From Rhodobacterales bacterium (GTDB lineage Bacteria; Pseudomonadota; Alphaproteobacteria; Rhodobacterales; Rhodobacteraceae): 64,000 nt of DNA. This document shows, piece after piece, positions 53,159 to 62,513 of the stretch (its first letter is position 1; the number at the start of each line of letters is the position of its first letter). The notes beneath the pieces are model-generated. The model did not search any database. It saw nothing but the letters and a program-made list of their open reading frames with translations, and was not told where the DNA came from. Made by a program: the position numbers and the translations under genes. The stretch covers positions 1 through 64,000 of the forward strand of contig JAPLPE010000017.1 of assembly GCA_026400355.1 (NCBI GenBank), written 5' to 3'.

Positions 53159-54457
53159 TCACCCCCGCCCCTTGATCGCGGGCAGCCTTGGCCGGGCCGG
53201 TTCCTCGCCCCGGGAGGGGTAGGTCAGGAGCAGCCAGTCTGCAGGGGGCGTGCCGAAATCGGGCACGGGTAGCATCGTGCCGCCTTGAAGCGCCGACTCG
53301 TGGGCGACGAGGCCCGGTGCGCACCAGGCGGCGGAGTTCCAGATATGCGTCGGCGGCAGCGCGCCTTCGAGGCAGCCGCGGATGAAATCGTCCACCAGAT
53401 ACTGGTGCGAACCGGAATGGCCGTTGTGCAACCCCTTCATGCTGTCGGGCAGGCGGGCCGGGTGGTGGGCGGGGGCGAGGCCCAGCTGGCGGGTCATGTC
53501 GGACGCGCCCTGAGGGTTCTCGAAATAGGGGCCGTCGACCCAGGCGCTGATGTCCATCGTGAGCTTGATCTCATGTTCCCAGCCGAACGAGCCTTCGTCG
53601 CCCTGACGGCCCGTGAGCATGGTGGACCCCATGTTCTCTTCAAAACAGGCGTCGGTACAGTAGAAGGTGGGCATCATCACCTCGCGCCCGTTGCGTTCGG
53701 CAAACCAGCCCAGACGCCGGAATTCGCCCACGCGGATCGTGCCGCCGTCCGAGGTGCGGCCAAGCATCACGGTGTCGGAGAACGGGTTGTCCCAGGGATT
53801 CTTGCCAGCGCCATAGCCGCTGTCGGGGTCGGTATCGGTGAAGCCATGGGCCGAGACATGGGTGACCCGCGCGCCGGTGATCGACAGAGGCATGGAGAAG
53901 GAATGCGTCGCGTAATGCATCGGCGGGATCGCGGCAAAGCGCCGCCAGTCGGGGCCGAAGGTGCCCTTGAAATGCGGGCCCCATGTGGCCCAGTCGTGGA
54001 TGTATTGCGCATCGGAATGGACAAAGGCGCCGAACCGGCCCGAGGCGAATTCTTCGCGGCAGAAGACGATCTCGGGGTAGTAGAAGCTTGTCTCGCCCGT
54101 CATGCAGACGCGGCGGGTGCGGGCCGAGGTTTCCGTGAGTTGCCGGAGTTCATCGAGCGTCACGGCGGCAGGGACGGCCATGCAGGCGTGCACGCCCGCC
54201 TCCATCGCCTGCTGCGCCAGCGCGGCATGGGTGTGGCGGGGGGTGAAGATCGCCACGGCGTCAACCCCCTGCGCCAACAGGTCATCCAGGGTGCGGACCG
54301 CCCCTGACAGCCCGTATTTGCGCACCGCAGCATCGGCGCGGGAGAGTTCAAGGTCGGCCACATGGACCGAGGCGACGCCCGGATGGGCGGCAAAGAGGGG
54401 GGCAAAGGAGGGCAGGAAGTTACCTGCTCCGACAAGGCCAAGGCGGATATTGGTCAT
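53159..54457 (-). CDS. Gfo/Idh/MocA family oxidoreductase
   Basis: A 432-residue NAD(P)-dependent sugar or cyclitol oxidoreductase. Rossmann start 'IRLGLVGAGNFLPSFAPLF', cofactor site 'VDAVAIFTPRHTHAAL', then 'HACMAVPAAVTLDEL' where the family normally has E-K-P; here the catalytic Lys position reads Val ('MAVP'), so activity may be changed. The C-terminal domain contains 'HEIKLTMDISAWVDGPYFEN'. Third gene of PhyH-AraC-Gfo/Idh, 15 bases behind the regulator. Confidence 0.83.
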   Translation of the reverse strand: MTNIRLGLVGAGNFLPSFAPLFAAHPGVASVHVADLELSRADAAVRKYGLSGAVRTLDDLLAQGVDAVAIFTPRHTHAALAQQAMEAGVHACMAVPAAVTLDELRQLTETSARTRRVCMTGETSFYYPEIVFCREEFASGRFGAFVHSDAQYIHDWATWGPHFKGTFGPDWRRFAAIPPMHYATHSFSMPLSITGARVTHVSAHGFTDTDPDSGYGAGKNPWDNPFSDTVMLGRTSDGGTIRVGEFRRLGWFAERNGREVMMPTFYCTDACFEENMGSTMLTGRQGDEGSFGWEHEIKLTMDISAWVDGPYFENPQGASDMTRQLGLAPAHHPARLPDSMKGLHNGHSGSHQYLVDDFIRGCLEGALPPTHIWNSAAWCAPGLVAHESALQGGTMLPVPDFGTPPADWLLLTYPSRGEEPARPRLPAIKGRG

Positions 54458-54472
54458 GGGGGACCCGCTGGT

Positions 54473-55354
54473 TTACTGAACAGTCCGGGGGATGGCTGTC
54501 TCGGCCTTTGCGCGGAAGGCCGAGGGGGGCATGCCGTAGCGGGCGCGGAACCGGGTGGAAAAGTAGTAGGGATTGGGAATCCCCACCTCTCCGGCGATCT
54601 GGCCCACGGACCATGACGTCATGCGCAGGAGTTGGGCCGCGCGGGTGAGGCGCATGAATTCGATATAGGACTGCGGCGACAGGTTTGTCTGTTCCGTGAA
54701 GAGGACCGAGAAGCGGGACCGGGACAGCCCGACCTCGCGCGCCAGACCGTCGACGTTCAGGGGTGCGGCCAGCCTTTCGCCTACGATGTCGAGCGCCTTG
54801 CGGATGCGGGGGTCGATCCTTGCGGATTGCTGGAGCGGGTTGACCTCGTCACAGGCGATGAGCACGCGTTCGAGCGCGTTCAGCGCCTTGTCATAGTGGA
54901 GGCGCGTGGGGCGGCTTTGCGCCTCGACCGTGCGCATCAGTTCTGCCTCAAGCGCTGCGAACGTGTCCTGTGCGGGAAGCACCATCAGGCCGCGCGCCTT
55001 CTGCGGCCACACAAGCCAGGGAATCCAGTGCGGGCGGGGACGGAAATGGACCCAGATATTGGCCCAGGCGATGTTGTCGCCCAGATAGCCGTATTCCTGC
55101 GCCGTATCGGGCGCGAATAGCAGGATGTCACCCCGCGCCAGCGGAACGGGATCGGCCCCGGCGCGGACATAGCCTTGCCCTTCGGTGGTGCCGATCAGAA
55201 GCCAGTCCTTGGTCCCGCTTGGCCTAAAGCCGCGCTGGGATTCGCGGGTCTGGACCTGCGTTCCGGCGACGATGGGTGCGTTTTCTGGCGCGGGCGTCAC
55301 CGGCAGCGGCGGCACCTGTTCGGCGGCGATCAGAGGGTGGCGAGGCAGGGACAT
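54473..55354 (-). CDS. AraC-family transcriptional regulator
   Basis: A 293-residue regulator with an N-terminal cupin sensor domain ('RGDILLFAPDTAQEYGYLGDN') resembling that of AraC, and a C-terminal double helix-turn-helix (about 195-285): 'VDGLAREVGLSRSRFSVLF' and 'VGQIAGEVGIPNPYYFSTRF'. The sensor suggests sugar or polyol binding. Its start overlaps the PhyH stop by one base, so it is translated with that enzyme and probably controls this operon. Confidence 0.88.
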   Translation of the reverse strand: MSLPRHPLIAAEQVPPLPVTPAPENAPIVAGTQVQTRESQRGFRPSGTKDWLLIGTTEGQGYVRAGADPVPLARGDILLFAPDTAQEYGYLGDNIAWANIWVHFRPRPHWIPWLVWPQKARGLMVLPAQDTFAALEAELMRTVEAQSRPTRLHYDKALNALERVLIACDEVNPLQQSARIDPRIRKALDIVGERLAAPLNVDGLAREVGLSRSRFSVLFTEQTNLSPQSYIEFMRLTRAAQLLRMTSWSVGQIAGEVGIPNPYYFSTRFRARYGMPPSAFRAKAETAIPRTVQ

Positions 55355-56184
55355 CAGTCGTGGCCCAGCCCCCGCGCCTCTCCGGGGATGCGGGGGACGA
55401 TGGGTTCAAGGATGGCGCGTTGGGCTGGCGTGACGCGGTCCAGAAGTTCCCTGGAATACTGGTAGCCATAACGGGTGCGGCCCCAGCCCGGCCCGTAGCG
55501 GTAGATGATCGCACGGCGTTCGCCCGGGTTGGTGCGGGCAGCGGCGCCGTGTGACAGGGCGTCCGAAAAGAGGAGCGCGTCGCCCGCCTTCATCGTGACG
55601 GTGAACGATCCTTCGACGACCTCGTCATCGCCCTTGAACCGTTCCGAATAGGAGGTGTCAAAGATCGGGTGGGCAAAGTTGCTTTTGTGGCTGCCGGGGA
55701 TGATGCGGGTGCCGCCGTCGCCGGGGCCGATATCGGTGAGCGCCAGCAGGATGTTGACCTGTCCGCACTGCCAGCGCCCATCGGCGTAACCGTACTGGTT
55801 GCGGATGGCGCGTTCATGCCCGCCGGAATGCATGGCAAAGAACCCGCCCGTGCGGCGGATCGTGGCAAAGCATTCGTCGATGAAGAGGCCGGGAATCCAT
55901 GTTTCGTATTCGCCGCAGTAACGGCGGATGCGGTCGATCCATGAAGGGTGGTCGATCAATGTCTCGAACGGCTTGCCGCCCGCGACGATATTCTGCAACT
56001 CCATCCCGGCACGCTTGTGGTTATCAAGCCGCTGCACCTCGCCCCACCATTGCATGAACTCAAGCTCGGGGAAGTTGTCGAAGGCATGGTTGAGATCGGC
56101 GAGAAGGTTGCCGTCGATCGCGTTCTTCAGCATCAGAAAGCCGTTCAGGTCGAAGAGATAATCCTGAATGTCGTGTTTGCTCAT
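55354..56184 (-). CDS. Phytanoyl-CoA dioxygenase (PhyH) family protein
   Basis: A 276-residue Fe(II)/2-oxoglutarate-dependent oxygenase. The double-stranded beta-helix carries 'LLALTDIGPGDGGTRIIPGSHKS' (key 'GDGGTRIIPGSH'), with a metal His in 'DALSHGAAARTN' and a 2-oxoglutarate-binding Arg nearby; an early ligand pair is less clear. Bacterial members hydroxylate small molecules such as ectoine or quorum signals. First gene of the operon; the 330 bases before it hold its promoter. Confidence 0.85.
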   Translation of the reverse strand: MSKHDIQDYLFDLNGFLMLKNAIDGNLLADLNHAFDNFPELEFMQWWGEVQRLDNHKRAGMELQNIVAGGKPFETLIDHPSWIDRIRRYCGEYETWIPGLFIDECFATIRRTGGFFAMHSGGHERAIRNQYGYADGRWQCGQVNILLALTDIGPGDGGTRIIPGSHKSNFAHPIFDTSYSERFKGDDEVVEGSFTVTMKAGDALLFSDALSHGAAARTNPGERRAIIYRYGPGWGRTRYGYQYSRELLDRVTPAQRAILEPIVPRIPGEARGLGHD

Positions 56185-56514
56185 GGTGTGCCCCTGCCCT
56201 TTATCTTGTCGGAAGGATGGCGGAAGGGGAGGGGCGGTTCAATGAAGGCATGTTGCCGGATGCTTTGATTTCGGGTTGTTATTGATGGCGACGGGATGGA
56301 TTCCTGTGCCGCAATGCGGCGCATCACGCTGCAATGGCGAAGTTGAACGCTTTGATTCTGAAGCCCTTGCAGAGAGGGCCCGACAATCCCGCAACCGTTG
56401 CGTTGTGATTTCGCGCCTGAAAGATAGGATTGCCGCGACTGTCCTGGACCTGTCCGGCACGATCGCCTCTATCCGGACAGCCTCCCTTCGAGAATCGCCT
56501 GCCCTGCTTTCTTC
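56185..56514. other. Intergenic region between PhyH and creatininase genes
   Basis: About 330 bases. A plus-strand frame (56276-56554) encodes a peptide with a plausible protein-like stretch 'RCVVISRLKDRIAATVLDL', but it overlaps the creatininase end, lacks a good ribosome-binding site and matches nothing I know. It may be a gene remnant. The PhyH promoter should lie within 56185-56250. Confidence 0.35.
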
Positions 56515-57333
56515 TCAGGCGGATGCGTTAGGGTCGGCCTTTGTGTCTACATAGGACAGTGGCAACTGGTCCATCTCCTGCAAGAGCGCCACGAGTTCGC
56601 GGGCGGAATGGGCCAGAAGCGCCTCGCCCTTGCCCAGAGTCGCGATTGAGGCGTTGCCGCAGACGCCGGCGGCGTTCATGTCCTGCGCCTGCCATGCGAT
56701 GCGCGCGGTAGGGGTCAGGCCAAGATGGCGGTTACCTTGGGCGAAATCCTCGGCCCGGGACCGGAAATCGCGGGCATGGTCCATCGCGACCAGATCGGGG
56801 TGCAGGGCCAGCATGATCGAGGTTTCGGCATCGCCGCCATGGATGCCAAAGCGGGATTCGTGGTCGGAGATCACGCCGGGGGGCGAACCAAGGCCGCAGC
56901 CTGCGGTGACGACGACCATGTCATGCCTGATGCGCAGGTCGCGGGCCACGATTTCCATCACGGCAACCTGACCGCCGTGCGAGTTCAGGATGAGGAGTTT
57001 CCGGACGCCTGCCCGTGCGACGGAATCGCCCAGTTCGATGTACATCGCCATCAGCGTCTGGGCCGAAAAGGTCAGCGTGCCGGGGTATTTCGTGTGTTCA
57101 TTGCTTTTGCCCACAGGGATCGTGGGCAGGAACAGGGCGGGCACACCGGCGGGGATCATCGGCACGGTGTGGCGGATCACGCCGTCCAGGATCGCCTGAT
57201 CGACGCGGACGGGCAGGTGCGGCCCGTGCTGTTCTGTGGCACCGATGGGCAGAACGGCGATCAGGCTCGCGCGGTCCATCGCGGCGAATTCGCGGGCCGA
57301 ATAGTCGGCCCAGAAGCGGCTTTTCAGTTCCAT
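56515..57333 (-). CDS. Creatininase family protein
   Basis: A 272-residue member of the creatininase/MftE amidohydrolase family with binuclear metal motifs: 'LPIGATEQHGPHLPVRVD' (Glu, His, Asp), 'ILNSHGGQVAVME' (His) and 'GGDAETSIMLAL' (Glu). Substrates range from creatinine to cyclic amides and peptides; not predictable. The start ATG shares one base with the stop of the upstream thiamine-diphosphate enzyme (TGATG), so the two are translationally coupled. Confidence 0.87.
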   Translation of the reverse strand: MELKSRFWADYSAREFAAMDRASLIAVLPIGATEQHGPHLPVRVDQAILDGVIRHTVPMIPAGVPALFLPTIPVGKSNEHTKYPGTLTFSAQTLMAMYIELGDSVARAGVRKLLILNSHGGQVAVMEIVARDLRIRHDMVVVTAGCGLGSPPGVISDHESRFGIHGGDAETSIMLALHPDLVAMDHARDFRSRAEDFAQGNRHLGLTPTARIAWQAQDMNAAGVCGNASIATLGKGEALLAHSARELVALLQEMDQLPLSYVDTKADPNASA

Positions 57334-59723
57334 CAGTTCCACCCTGCGGCGCGAAGCGGCCGGCCTTTCACAAGGCCCGATACAACCCGCAGGATCGAAT
57401 TGCGGTCAATGCCGAAGTGGCGGTAGAGGTCGGCCACCGTTCCCGTCTGCCCGAAATGTTCGACGCCAAGCCCCGCCACGCGGTGCCCCTGCACAGAACC
57501 TAACCACGACAGAGTCGCCGGATGCCCGTCGATCACGGTGACAAGGAGACAGTCGCGGGGGATGGGGGCCAGCAGTTGCTCGATATGGCTTACGCTGACC
57601 CGTCCGTTGATGCGGGCGGTCTGGGCGGCCTGCCAGCCTGCGTTCAGACGGTCGGCAGAGGTCACGGCGAGGATCCCCATATCGCGGCGGCCTTCGGCCA
57701 GCGCGCCTCCGGCCGCGATTGCCTCGGTCGCGACGGTGCCCTGATAGGCGATGACGACCTCGGCATTCGGGCCCGGTTCGCGGAGCCAATATGCGCCGTC
57801 GATCACGCCCTGCCGGATCGCTTCGGCCTTGCGGCGCGGTTGTTCGATGCTGCGGGTCGACAGGCGCAGATAGACTGACCCGCCTCCGGCTTCGCGCTGC
57901 CAATCCGCGTTTTCGGCCTTTTTCCCGTCGCGCTGCATATAGGCAAAGGCCCATTCCATGATGACAGCCAGTTCATCGGCAAAAGCCGGCTCGAAACTCG
58001 CCAGCCCGTCCTGTGACATGCCGATGAGCGGAGTGGCGATGGACTGGTGCGCACCGCCTTCTGGGGCGAGCGAGACGCCAGAAGGGGTGGCGACGAGGAG
58101 AAAGCGGGCGTCCTGATAGCAGGCGTAGTTCAGCGCATCGAGACCGCGAGAGATGAACGGGTCATAGAGCGTGCCGACAGGGATCAGGCGTTCGCCGAAG
58201 AGCGTATGCGACAGGCCCGCCGCGCCGAGCATGAGCATGAGGTTCATTTCGGCGATGCCGAGTTCGAAATGCTGGCCCTTGGCCGAAAAGGCCCATTTCT
58301 GGACCGAGGCCACCTTTTCATCGCGGAAGGTATCGGGGCGGTCCTGGAGCGCGAAGAGGCCCCGGCGGTTCACCCAGGGGCCGAGGTTGGTGGAGACTGT
58401 CACGTCGGGCGATGTTGTCACGATCCTGTCTGCCAGCGTGGAGGTCCCGGCGGCGATCTGGTCCATGATCTTGCCGAACGCGGCCTGGGTCGAGATTTCC
58501 TCGTCCGAAGGTGCTGTCAGGGCGGGAACGGGGATCTGCGCGGCGGTCGTCTTGCGCGGCCCCGATTCCAGATCATTGCCGAAGGGGACGCGGGCAAGGA
58601 TGGCGTCCAGTTCGGATTGGCTCAGCCCCACGCCTTCGGCGCGGTCCCATTCGTGACCCGCCCGCACGTTCATCGCCTGACGGAAACCGTCCATCTGGGC
58701 CGGAGTCATCAGCCCCGCGTGGTTGTCCTTGTGGCCTGCCAATGGCGTGCCCCAACCCTTGATCGTGTAGGCCACGAACACGGTCGGGCGGTCATGCTTG
58801 CGGGCAGCGGCAAAGGCGTCGCGGACCGACGTCAGGCAATGGCCGCCGAGGTTTTCCATCAGTTCTGCGAGTTCCGCATTCGTCCGCCGGTCGAGAAGAG
58901 CGGTCACATGCCCCTGATCGGCCAGTTCATCGATCAGGCGCTTGCGCCATGCCGCGCCGCCCTGAAACGTCAGCGCGGCATAAAGCTGGTTCGGGCAGGC
59001 GTCGATCCAACCGCGGAGCGACTCGCCCCCCGGTTCGGCAAAGGCTGCCTGTTGCAGTGCGCCGTATTTCAGCGTCACCACGTCCCAGCCGAAAGTTTCA
59101 AAAATCCCGCCGATCCGGTCAGAAAGCCCTTCGCGCACGACCCCGTCCAGTGACTGGCGGTTATAGTCGATGATCCACCAGCAGTTCCGTAACCCATGCT
59201 TCCAGCCTTCCTGCAGGCATTCATAGATATTGCCCTCGTCCAGTTCCGCATCGCCCACCAGCGCGATCATCCGGCCTTCGGTGGTCTGCGACCACGCCTT
59301 GGCCCGCACATAGTCCTGGATCATGGACGCAAAGGCCGTGATCGCCACACCAAGGCCCACCGACCCGGTGGAGAAATCAACGTCATCGGTATCCTTTGTC
59401 CGCGACGGATAGGACTGGACCCCGCCTAAGCCACGAAAGTTCTGCATCTTCTCAAGGGTTTGCCGCCCCATCAGATACTGGATTGCATGAAATACAGGCC
59501 CGGCATGGGGCTTGACTGCCACACGGTCGGCCGGGTTCAGCGTGTCGAAATAGAGCGCGGTCATCAGCGTCACCATCGACGCACAGGACGCCTGATGCCC
59601 GCCCACCTTCATCCCGTCGGGCTTGGGCCGCAGGTGGTTGGCGTTGTGGATCATCCAGGCCGACAGCCACAAGAGACGCTTTTCCAGCGCTTTCAGTTCG
59701 GTGGTGGTGAGGGGGCCAGACAT
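57333..59723 (-). CDS. Thiamine-diphosphate transketolase-like / AceE-like E1 enzyme
   Basis: A 796-residue ThDP enzyme, longer than the housekeeping transketolase (about 665) and with features of the homodimeric pyruvate-dehydrogenase E1 family. 'HNANHLRPKPDGMKVGGHQASC' type N-terminus (key 'GHQASCASMVTLMTALY'), ThDP motif 'VGDAELDEGNIYE...NRQSLDG', a pyrimidine domain with 'FELGIAEMNLMLMLGAAGLS' and a C-terminal domain to the end. Whether it acts on keto-sugars or on 2-oxo acids is open. The ATG at 59723 has GGAG six bases upstream; an ATG eight codons earlier has no such site. First gene of a two-gene operon. Confidence 0.8.
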   Translation of the reverse strand: MSGPLTTTELKALEKRLLWLSAWMIHNANHLRPKPDGMKVGGHQASCASMVTLMTALYFDTLNPADRVAVKPHAGPVFHAIQYLMGRQTLEKMQNFRGLGGVQSYPSRTKDTDDVDFSTGSVGLGVAITAFASMIQDYVRAKAWSQTTEGRMIALVGDAELDEGNIYECLQEGWKHGLRNCWWIIDYNRQSLDGVVREGLSDRIGGIFETFGWDVVTLKYGALQQAAFAEPGGESLRGWIDACPNQLYAALTFQGGAAWRKRLIDELADQGHVTALLDRRTNAELAELMENLGGHCLTSVRDAFAAARKHDRPTVFVAYTIKGWGTPLAGHKDNHAGLMTPAQMDGFRQAMNVRAGHEWDRAEGVGLSQSELDAILARVPFGNDLESGPRKTTAAQIPVPALTAPSDEEISTQAAFGKIMDQIAAGTSTLADRIVTTSPDVTVSTNLGPWVNRRGLFALQDRPDTFRDEKVASVQKWAFSAKGQHFELGIAEMNLMLMLGAAGLSHTLFGERLIPVGTLYDPFISRGLDALNYACYQDARFLLVATPSGVSLAPEGGAHQSIATPLIGMSQDGLASFEPAFADELAVIMEWAFAYMQRDGKKAENADWQREAGGGSVYLRLSTRSIEQPRRKAEAIRQGVIDGAYWLREPGPNAEVVIAYQGTVATEAIAAGGALAEGRRDMGILAVTSADRLNAGWQAAQTARINGRVSVSHIEQLLAPIPRDCLLVTVIDGHPATLSWLGSVQGHRVAGLGVEHFGQTGTVADLYRHFGIDRNSILRVVSGLVKGRPLRAAGWN

Positions 59724-59914
59724 GACGACTCCGCAATTGTCTGACATTATGGTGCGGCCGCAGGGACCGCCCTGTCAAACCAAAACGCCCGACTGCGTCA
59801 GGGCATCAAAGATCATACCGGACCACGTTCGGGGGCGTGACGCTTAGGGCATCTTGGGGTAAGACCTGCTGATAAAGCGCAAGGCACTGCGCGCGTACCG
59901 GTTAAGGGGGATCC

Positions 59915-61630
59915 ATGGCTGGCAACCAGACGGCACGGCAGAAACAGGCGGAACTGGCGCGGGTGCTGACGGCGGCGGACCCGGAAAAGCCGCGCTGGTC
60001 ATGGTCGGTCTTTGCAGGGGCCGGGCTTGTTCTGGGCGCGCTGTTCTTCATGGCTTCGCTCACGCCCTCGCTCATGCCGCGCGACCCGGTGATGCAGGGC
60101 GTGTTGGGCGGCGCAGTCGCAGCCATCGGTTATCAGTTGGCATTCGGTCTTCTCCGGCTCTGGCGCTATCTCATGATCCCCGAGCCGGGCGCGAGAGCGA
60201 ACACGACCGTGGCTCTGACCGAGGTCGGCATCGCACTGGTGATCATCCTTCTCGGGCTCTGGCTGTCGCATGGCTGGCAGGACGAAACCCGGCGGGTTGT
60301 CGGGCTTGAACCAGTGGCCGTGTCACATCGGCTGACCATCGGCGGCGTGGCACTGGCGGTGTTCGTTGTGCTGACGCTCCTCTTCTCGGCGATCGGCCTT
60401 GCGGCCCGCGCGCTGAACGGGATGATCCGGCGCGTTCTGCCCGAACGGATCGCGATTGTCCTTGGTCTGGGACTTTCGCTTTGGCTATTCTGGGCGCTGA
60501 TCGACGGGTTCCTGTTGCAGCGCGTGCTGGACGCGGCGGACGAATCCTTTGCGACGCTCGATTCGTTCATTGACCCTGAACGGCCTGCACCGACCGATCC
60601 GATGGAAACAGGCAGTGCCGCGTCTTTGGTCCGTTGGGAGGATATGGGGCGGCGAGGACGTGAATTCGTGACGACTGCCCCGACATTGGCCGAGATTCAG
60701 GAATTTGTCCCCGAAGCGACGATGGAACCGATCCGCGTCTATGTCGGACGGAACTCGGCCAAGACTTCAAAGGAACGCGCCGAACTTGCCCTGCAGGAAC
60801 TTATCCGGGTCGGATGGTTTGACCGCAAGATTCTGGTCGTCATGGTCCCGGTCGGCACCGGCTGGATGGACCCGGGTGCACAGGACACGCTGGATTTCAT
60901 CGCCGGGGGCGATGTGGCGACTGTGGCGGCCCAGTATTCATACCTGACCTCGGTCCTGTCGCTTTATGTCCATCCGCAGGACGGGATCGACCAGTCGCGC
61001 GATCTGTTCGATACCGTCTATCGCTACTGGACCGCCCTGCCCAAGGACGACAGGCCGATCTTCTACGTCCACGGCCTGTCGCAGGCTGCCTTCACCTCGG
61101 AAATGACCCTGCCGCTTCTTGATGTGCTGGGCGATCCCATTGGCGGGGCCTTCTGGGTCGGCTCGCCGTTCATGTCGCCCTTCTGGGCCCGCATCCGCGA
61201 CAATCCGAACCCGGACAGCCTGCCGTGGCGGCCGCAGCATGGGAACGGGTCACTGATGCGCGTCATGGACCAGCATGGTGGTCTGGATGAGGCGACGGCC
61301 CCCTGGGGCCCGATCCGGCTTGTCTTCCTGCAATATCCCAGCGATGCCATCGTGCACTTCACCTTCGACATGGCCTTCCGCCGCCCGAACTGGCTCGGGC
61401 CGGAACGTGCGCCGGATGTCTCGCCGGAACTGCGTTGGGTGCCGCTGGTCACGATGTTCCAGACCGCGCTTGACATGGCGCTTGCGCTGCAGGTTCCGCG
61501 TTTTGGGCATTTCTATGTCTACCCGGATTATATCGACGGCTGGGCGGCCTTGCTCGATCCGCCGGGATGGTCCCCGGAACGGGCCGAACAGCTCAAGGCG
61601 ATCTTTGCGCTGCGTCCCGACCCGTTCTAG
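59915..61630 (+). CDS. Membrane alpha/beta-hydrolase family protein (PF10081-like)
   Basis: A 571-residue protein with an N-terminal module of four to five membrane helices (about 28-215) and a cytoplasmic or periplasmic C-terminal hydrolase domain (about 270-560). The domain layout and 'SYLTSVLSLYVHPQDGIDQ' fit the Abhydrolase_9 family. The nucleophile segment reads 'VHGLSQAAFTSE', differing from the G-x-S-x-G form (S-Q-A), so activity needs testing. It is followed 9 bases later by a second hydrolase gene. The 191 bases before it should contain its promoter. Confidence 0.78.
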   Translation: MAGNQTARQKQAELARVLTAADPEKPRWSWSVFAGAGLVLGALFFMASLTPSLMPRDPVMQGVLGGAVAAIGYQLAFGLLRLWRYLMIPEPGARANTTVALTEVGIALVIILLGLWLSHGWQDETRRVVGLEPVAVSHRLTIGGVALAVFVVLTLLFSAIGLAARALNGMIRRVLPERIAIVLGLGLSLWLFWALIDGFLLQRVLDAADESFATLDSFIDPERPAPTDPMETGSAASLVRWEDMGRRGREFVTTAPTLAEIQEFVPEATMEPIRVYVGRNSAKTSKERAELALQELIRVGWFDRKILVVMVPVGTGWMDPGAQDTLDFIAGGDVATVAAQYSYLTSVLSLYVHPQDGIDQSRDLFDTVYRYWTALPKDDRPIFYVHGLSQAAFTSEMTLPLLDVLGDPIGGAFWVGSPFMSPFWARIRDNPNPDSLPWRPQHGNGSLMRVMDQHGGLDEATAPWGPIRLVFLQYPSDAIVHFTFDMAFRRPNWLGPERAPDVSPELRWVPLVTMFQTALDMALALQVPRFGHFYVYPDYIDGWAALLDPPGWSPERAEQLKAIFALRPDPF

Positions 61631-61639
61631 GGGCGGATC

Positions 61640-62509
61640 ATGCGGCGCGTCTGGGTCTGGGGTCTTCTGATCGCGGCAGTGGCCGGTGCGGTAGTGCTGG
61701 GCAATACCTTGCGCAGCTATGCCGGGCTTTTCACTGCCGCACGCGGCCCGGCCGAGCTTTCGGCGCTGCTGTCGCCGGCCTATGTGGTGAATGTGCCCGA
61801 AGGAGCTGGCCCGTTCCCCACGGCGCTTCTTTTTTCGGGCTGCGACGGGCCGCATGACAATCTGCCGTGGATGGCATCGCAACTGAACCGCATGGGCTGG
61901 GCCGCCGTGACCGTGGACAGCCACGGGCCGCGCGGGTTTGACAAGGCGGAGGTCTGGCGGCTGGTCTGCGCCGGACAGTTGCTTGGCGGGGCCGAACGGG
62001 CAGGGGATGTTGCCGTGGCGCTGGCCGATGTGCGGGCGATGGATTTCGTGGACGATGACCGCCTTGCGCTGATCGGATCATCTCATGGCGGCTGGGCGGT
62101 GCTGGACCTTATGGCACTTCATGGGGCTGGGCGGCTGCCCTACAACCTGACCGCATGGCCTGTCCCGTCCGAGGATGTGTTGGCAGGGGTGCAGGCCGTG
62201 GTTCTCTACTACCCCTATTGCGGCTTCGGCTCGCAGGTTTCGCGCCTTGGCTGGCAGGCCGATATTCCGGCGCTGTTCTTGCTGGTCGAAGGAGATACGG
62301 TGGCCGACGAAACCGCCTGCCAGCAGATCATCGCCGATATGACCGCCGCCGGGCGGCCGATTGAAGAGATCGTCTTTCCCGGTGTCACGCATGGCTTTGA
62401 CCAGCAGGAGAAGGCAAGCTTCAGTCTGTTGGGCTATGACGAGGCAACGACGGTGAAGGCGTTCGAGGCGACGCGCGACTTTCTTTACCTGAATGTCCCG
62501 CCGGGCTGA
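61640..62509 (+). CDS. Dienelactone-hydrolase-like alpha/beta hydrolase, membrane-anchored
   Basis: A 289-residue hydrolase with one N-terminal membrane anchor (about 5-24). Catalytic triad visible: Ser in 'LIGSSHGGWAV', Asp in 'LLVEGDTVADE', His in 'PGVTHGFDQQEK'. 'LLFSGCDGPHDNLPWMASQL' is the usual region near the oxyanion hole. Dienelactone-hydrolase-family members have diverse substrates. It shares a transcript with the preceding membrane hydrolase and is convergent with efp (four bases apart). Confidence 0.83.
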   Translation: MRRVWVWGLLIAAVAGAVVLGNTLRSYAGLFTAARGPAELSALLSPAYVVNVPEGAGPFPTALLFSGCDGPHDNLPWMASQLNRMGWAAVTVDSHGPRGFDKAEVWRLVCAGQLLGGAERAGDVAVALADVRAMDFVDDDRLALIGSSHGGWAVLDLMALHGAGRLPYNLTAWPVPSEDVLAGVQAVVLYYPYCGFGSQVSRLGWQADIPALFLLVEGDTVADETACQQIIADMTAAGRPIEEIVFPGVTHGFDQQEKASFSLLGYDEATTVKAFEATRDFLYLNVPPG

Positions 62510-62513
62510 GCCC

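Noticed and set aside
56276-56554. Possible 92-residue gene between PhyH and creatininase
   Set aside because: It overlaps the creatininase C-terminus on the opposite strand, lacks a ribosome-binding site and has no recognisable family. Possibly a remnant, not supported as a gene.
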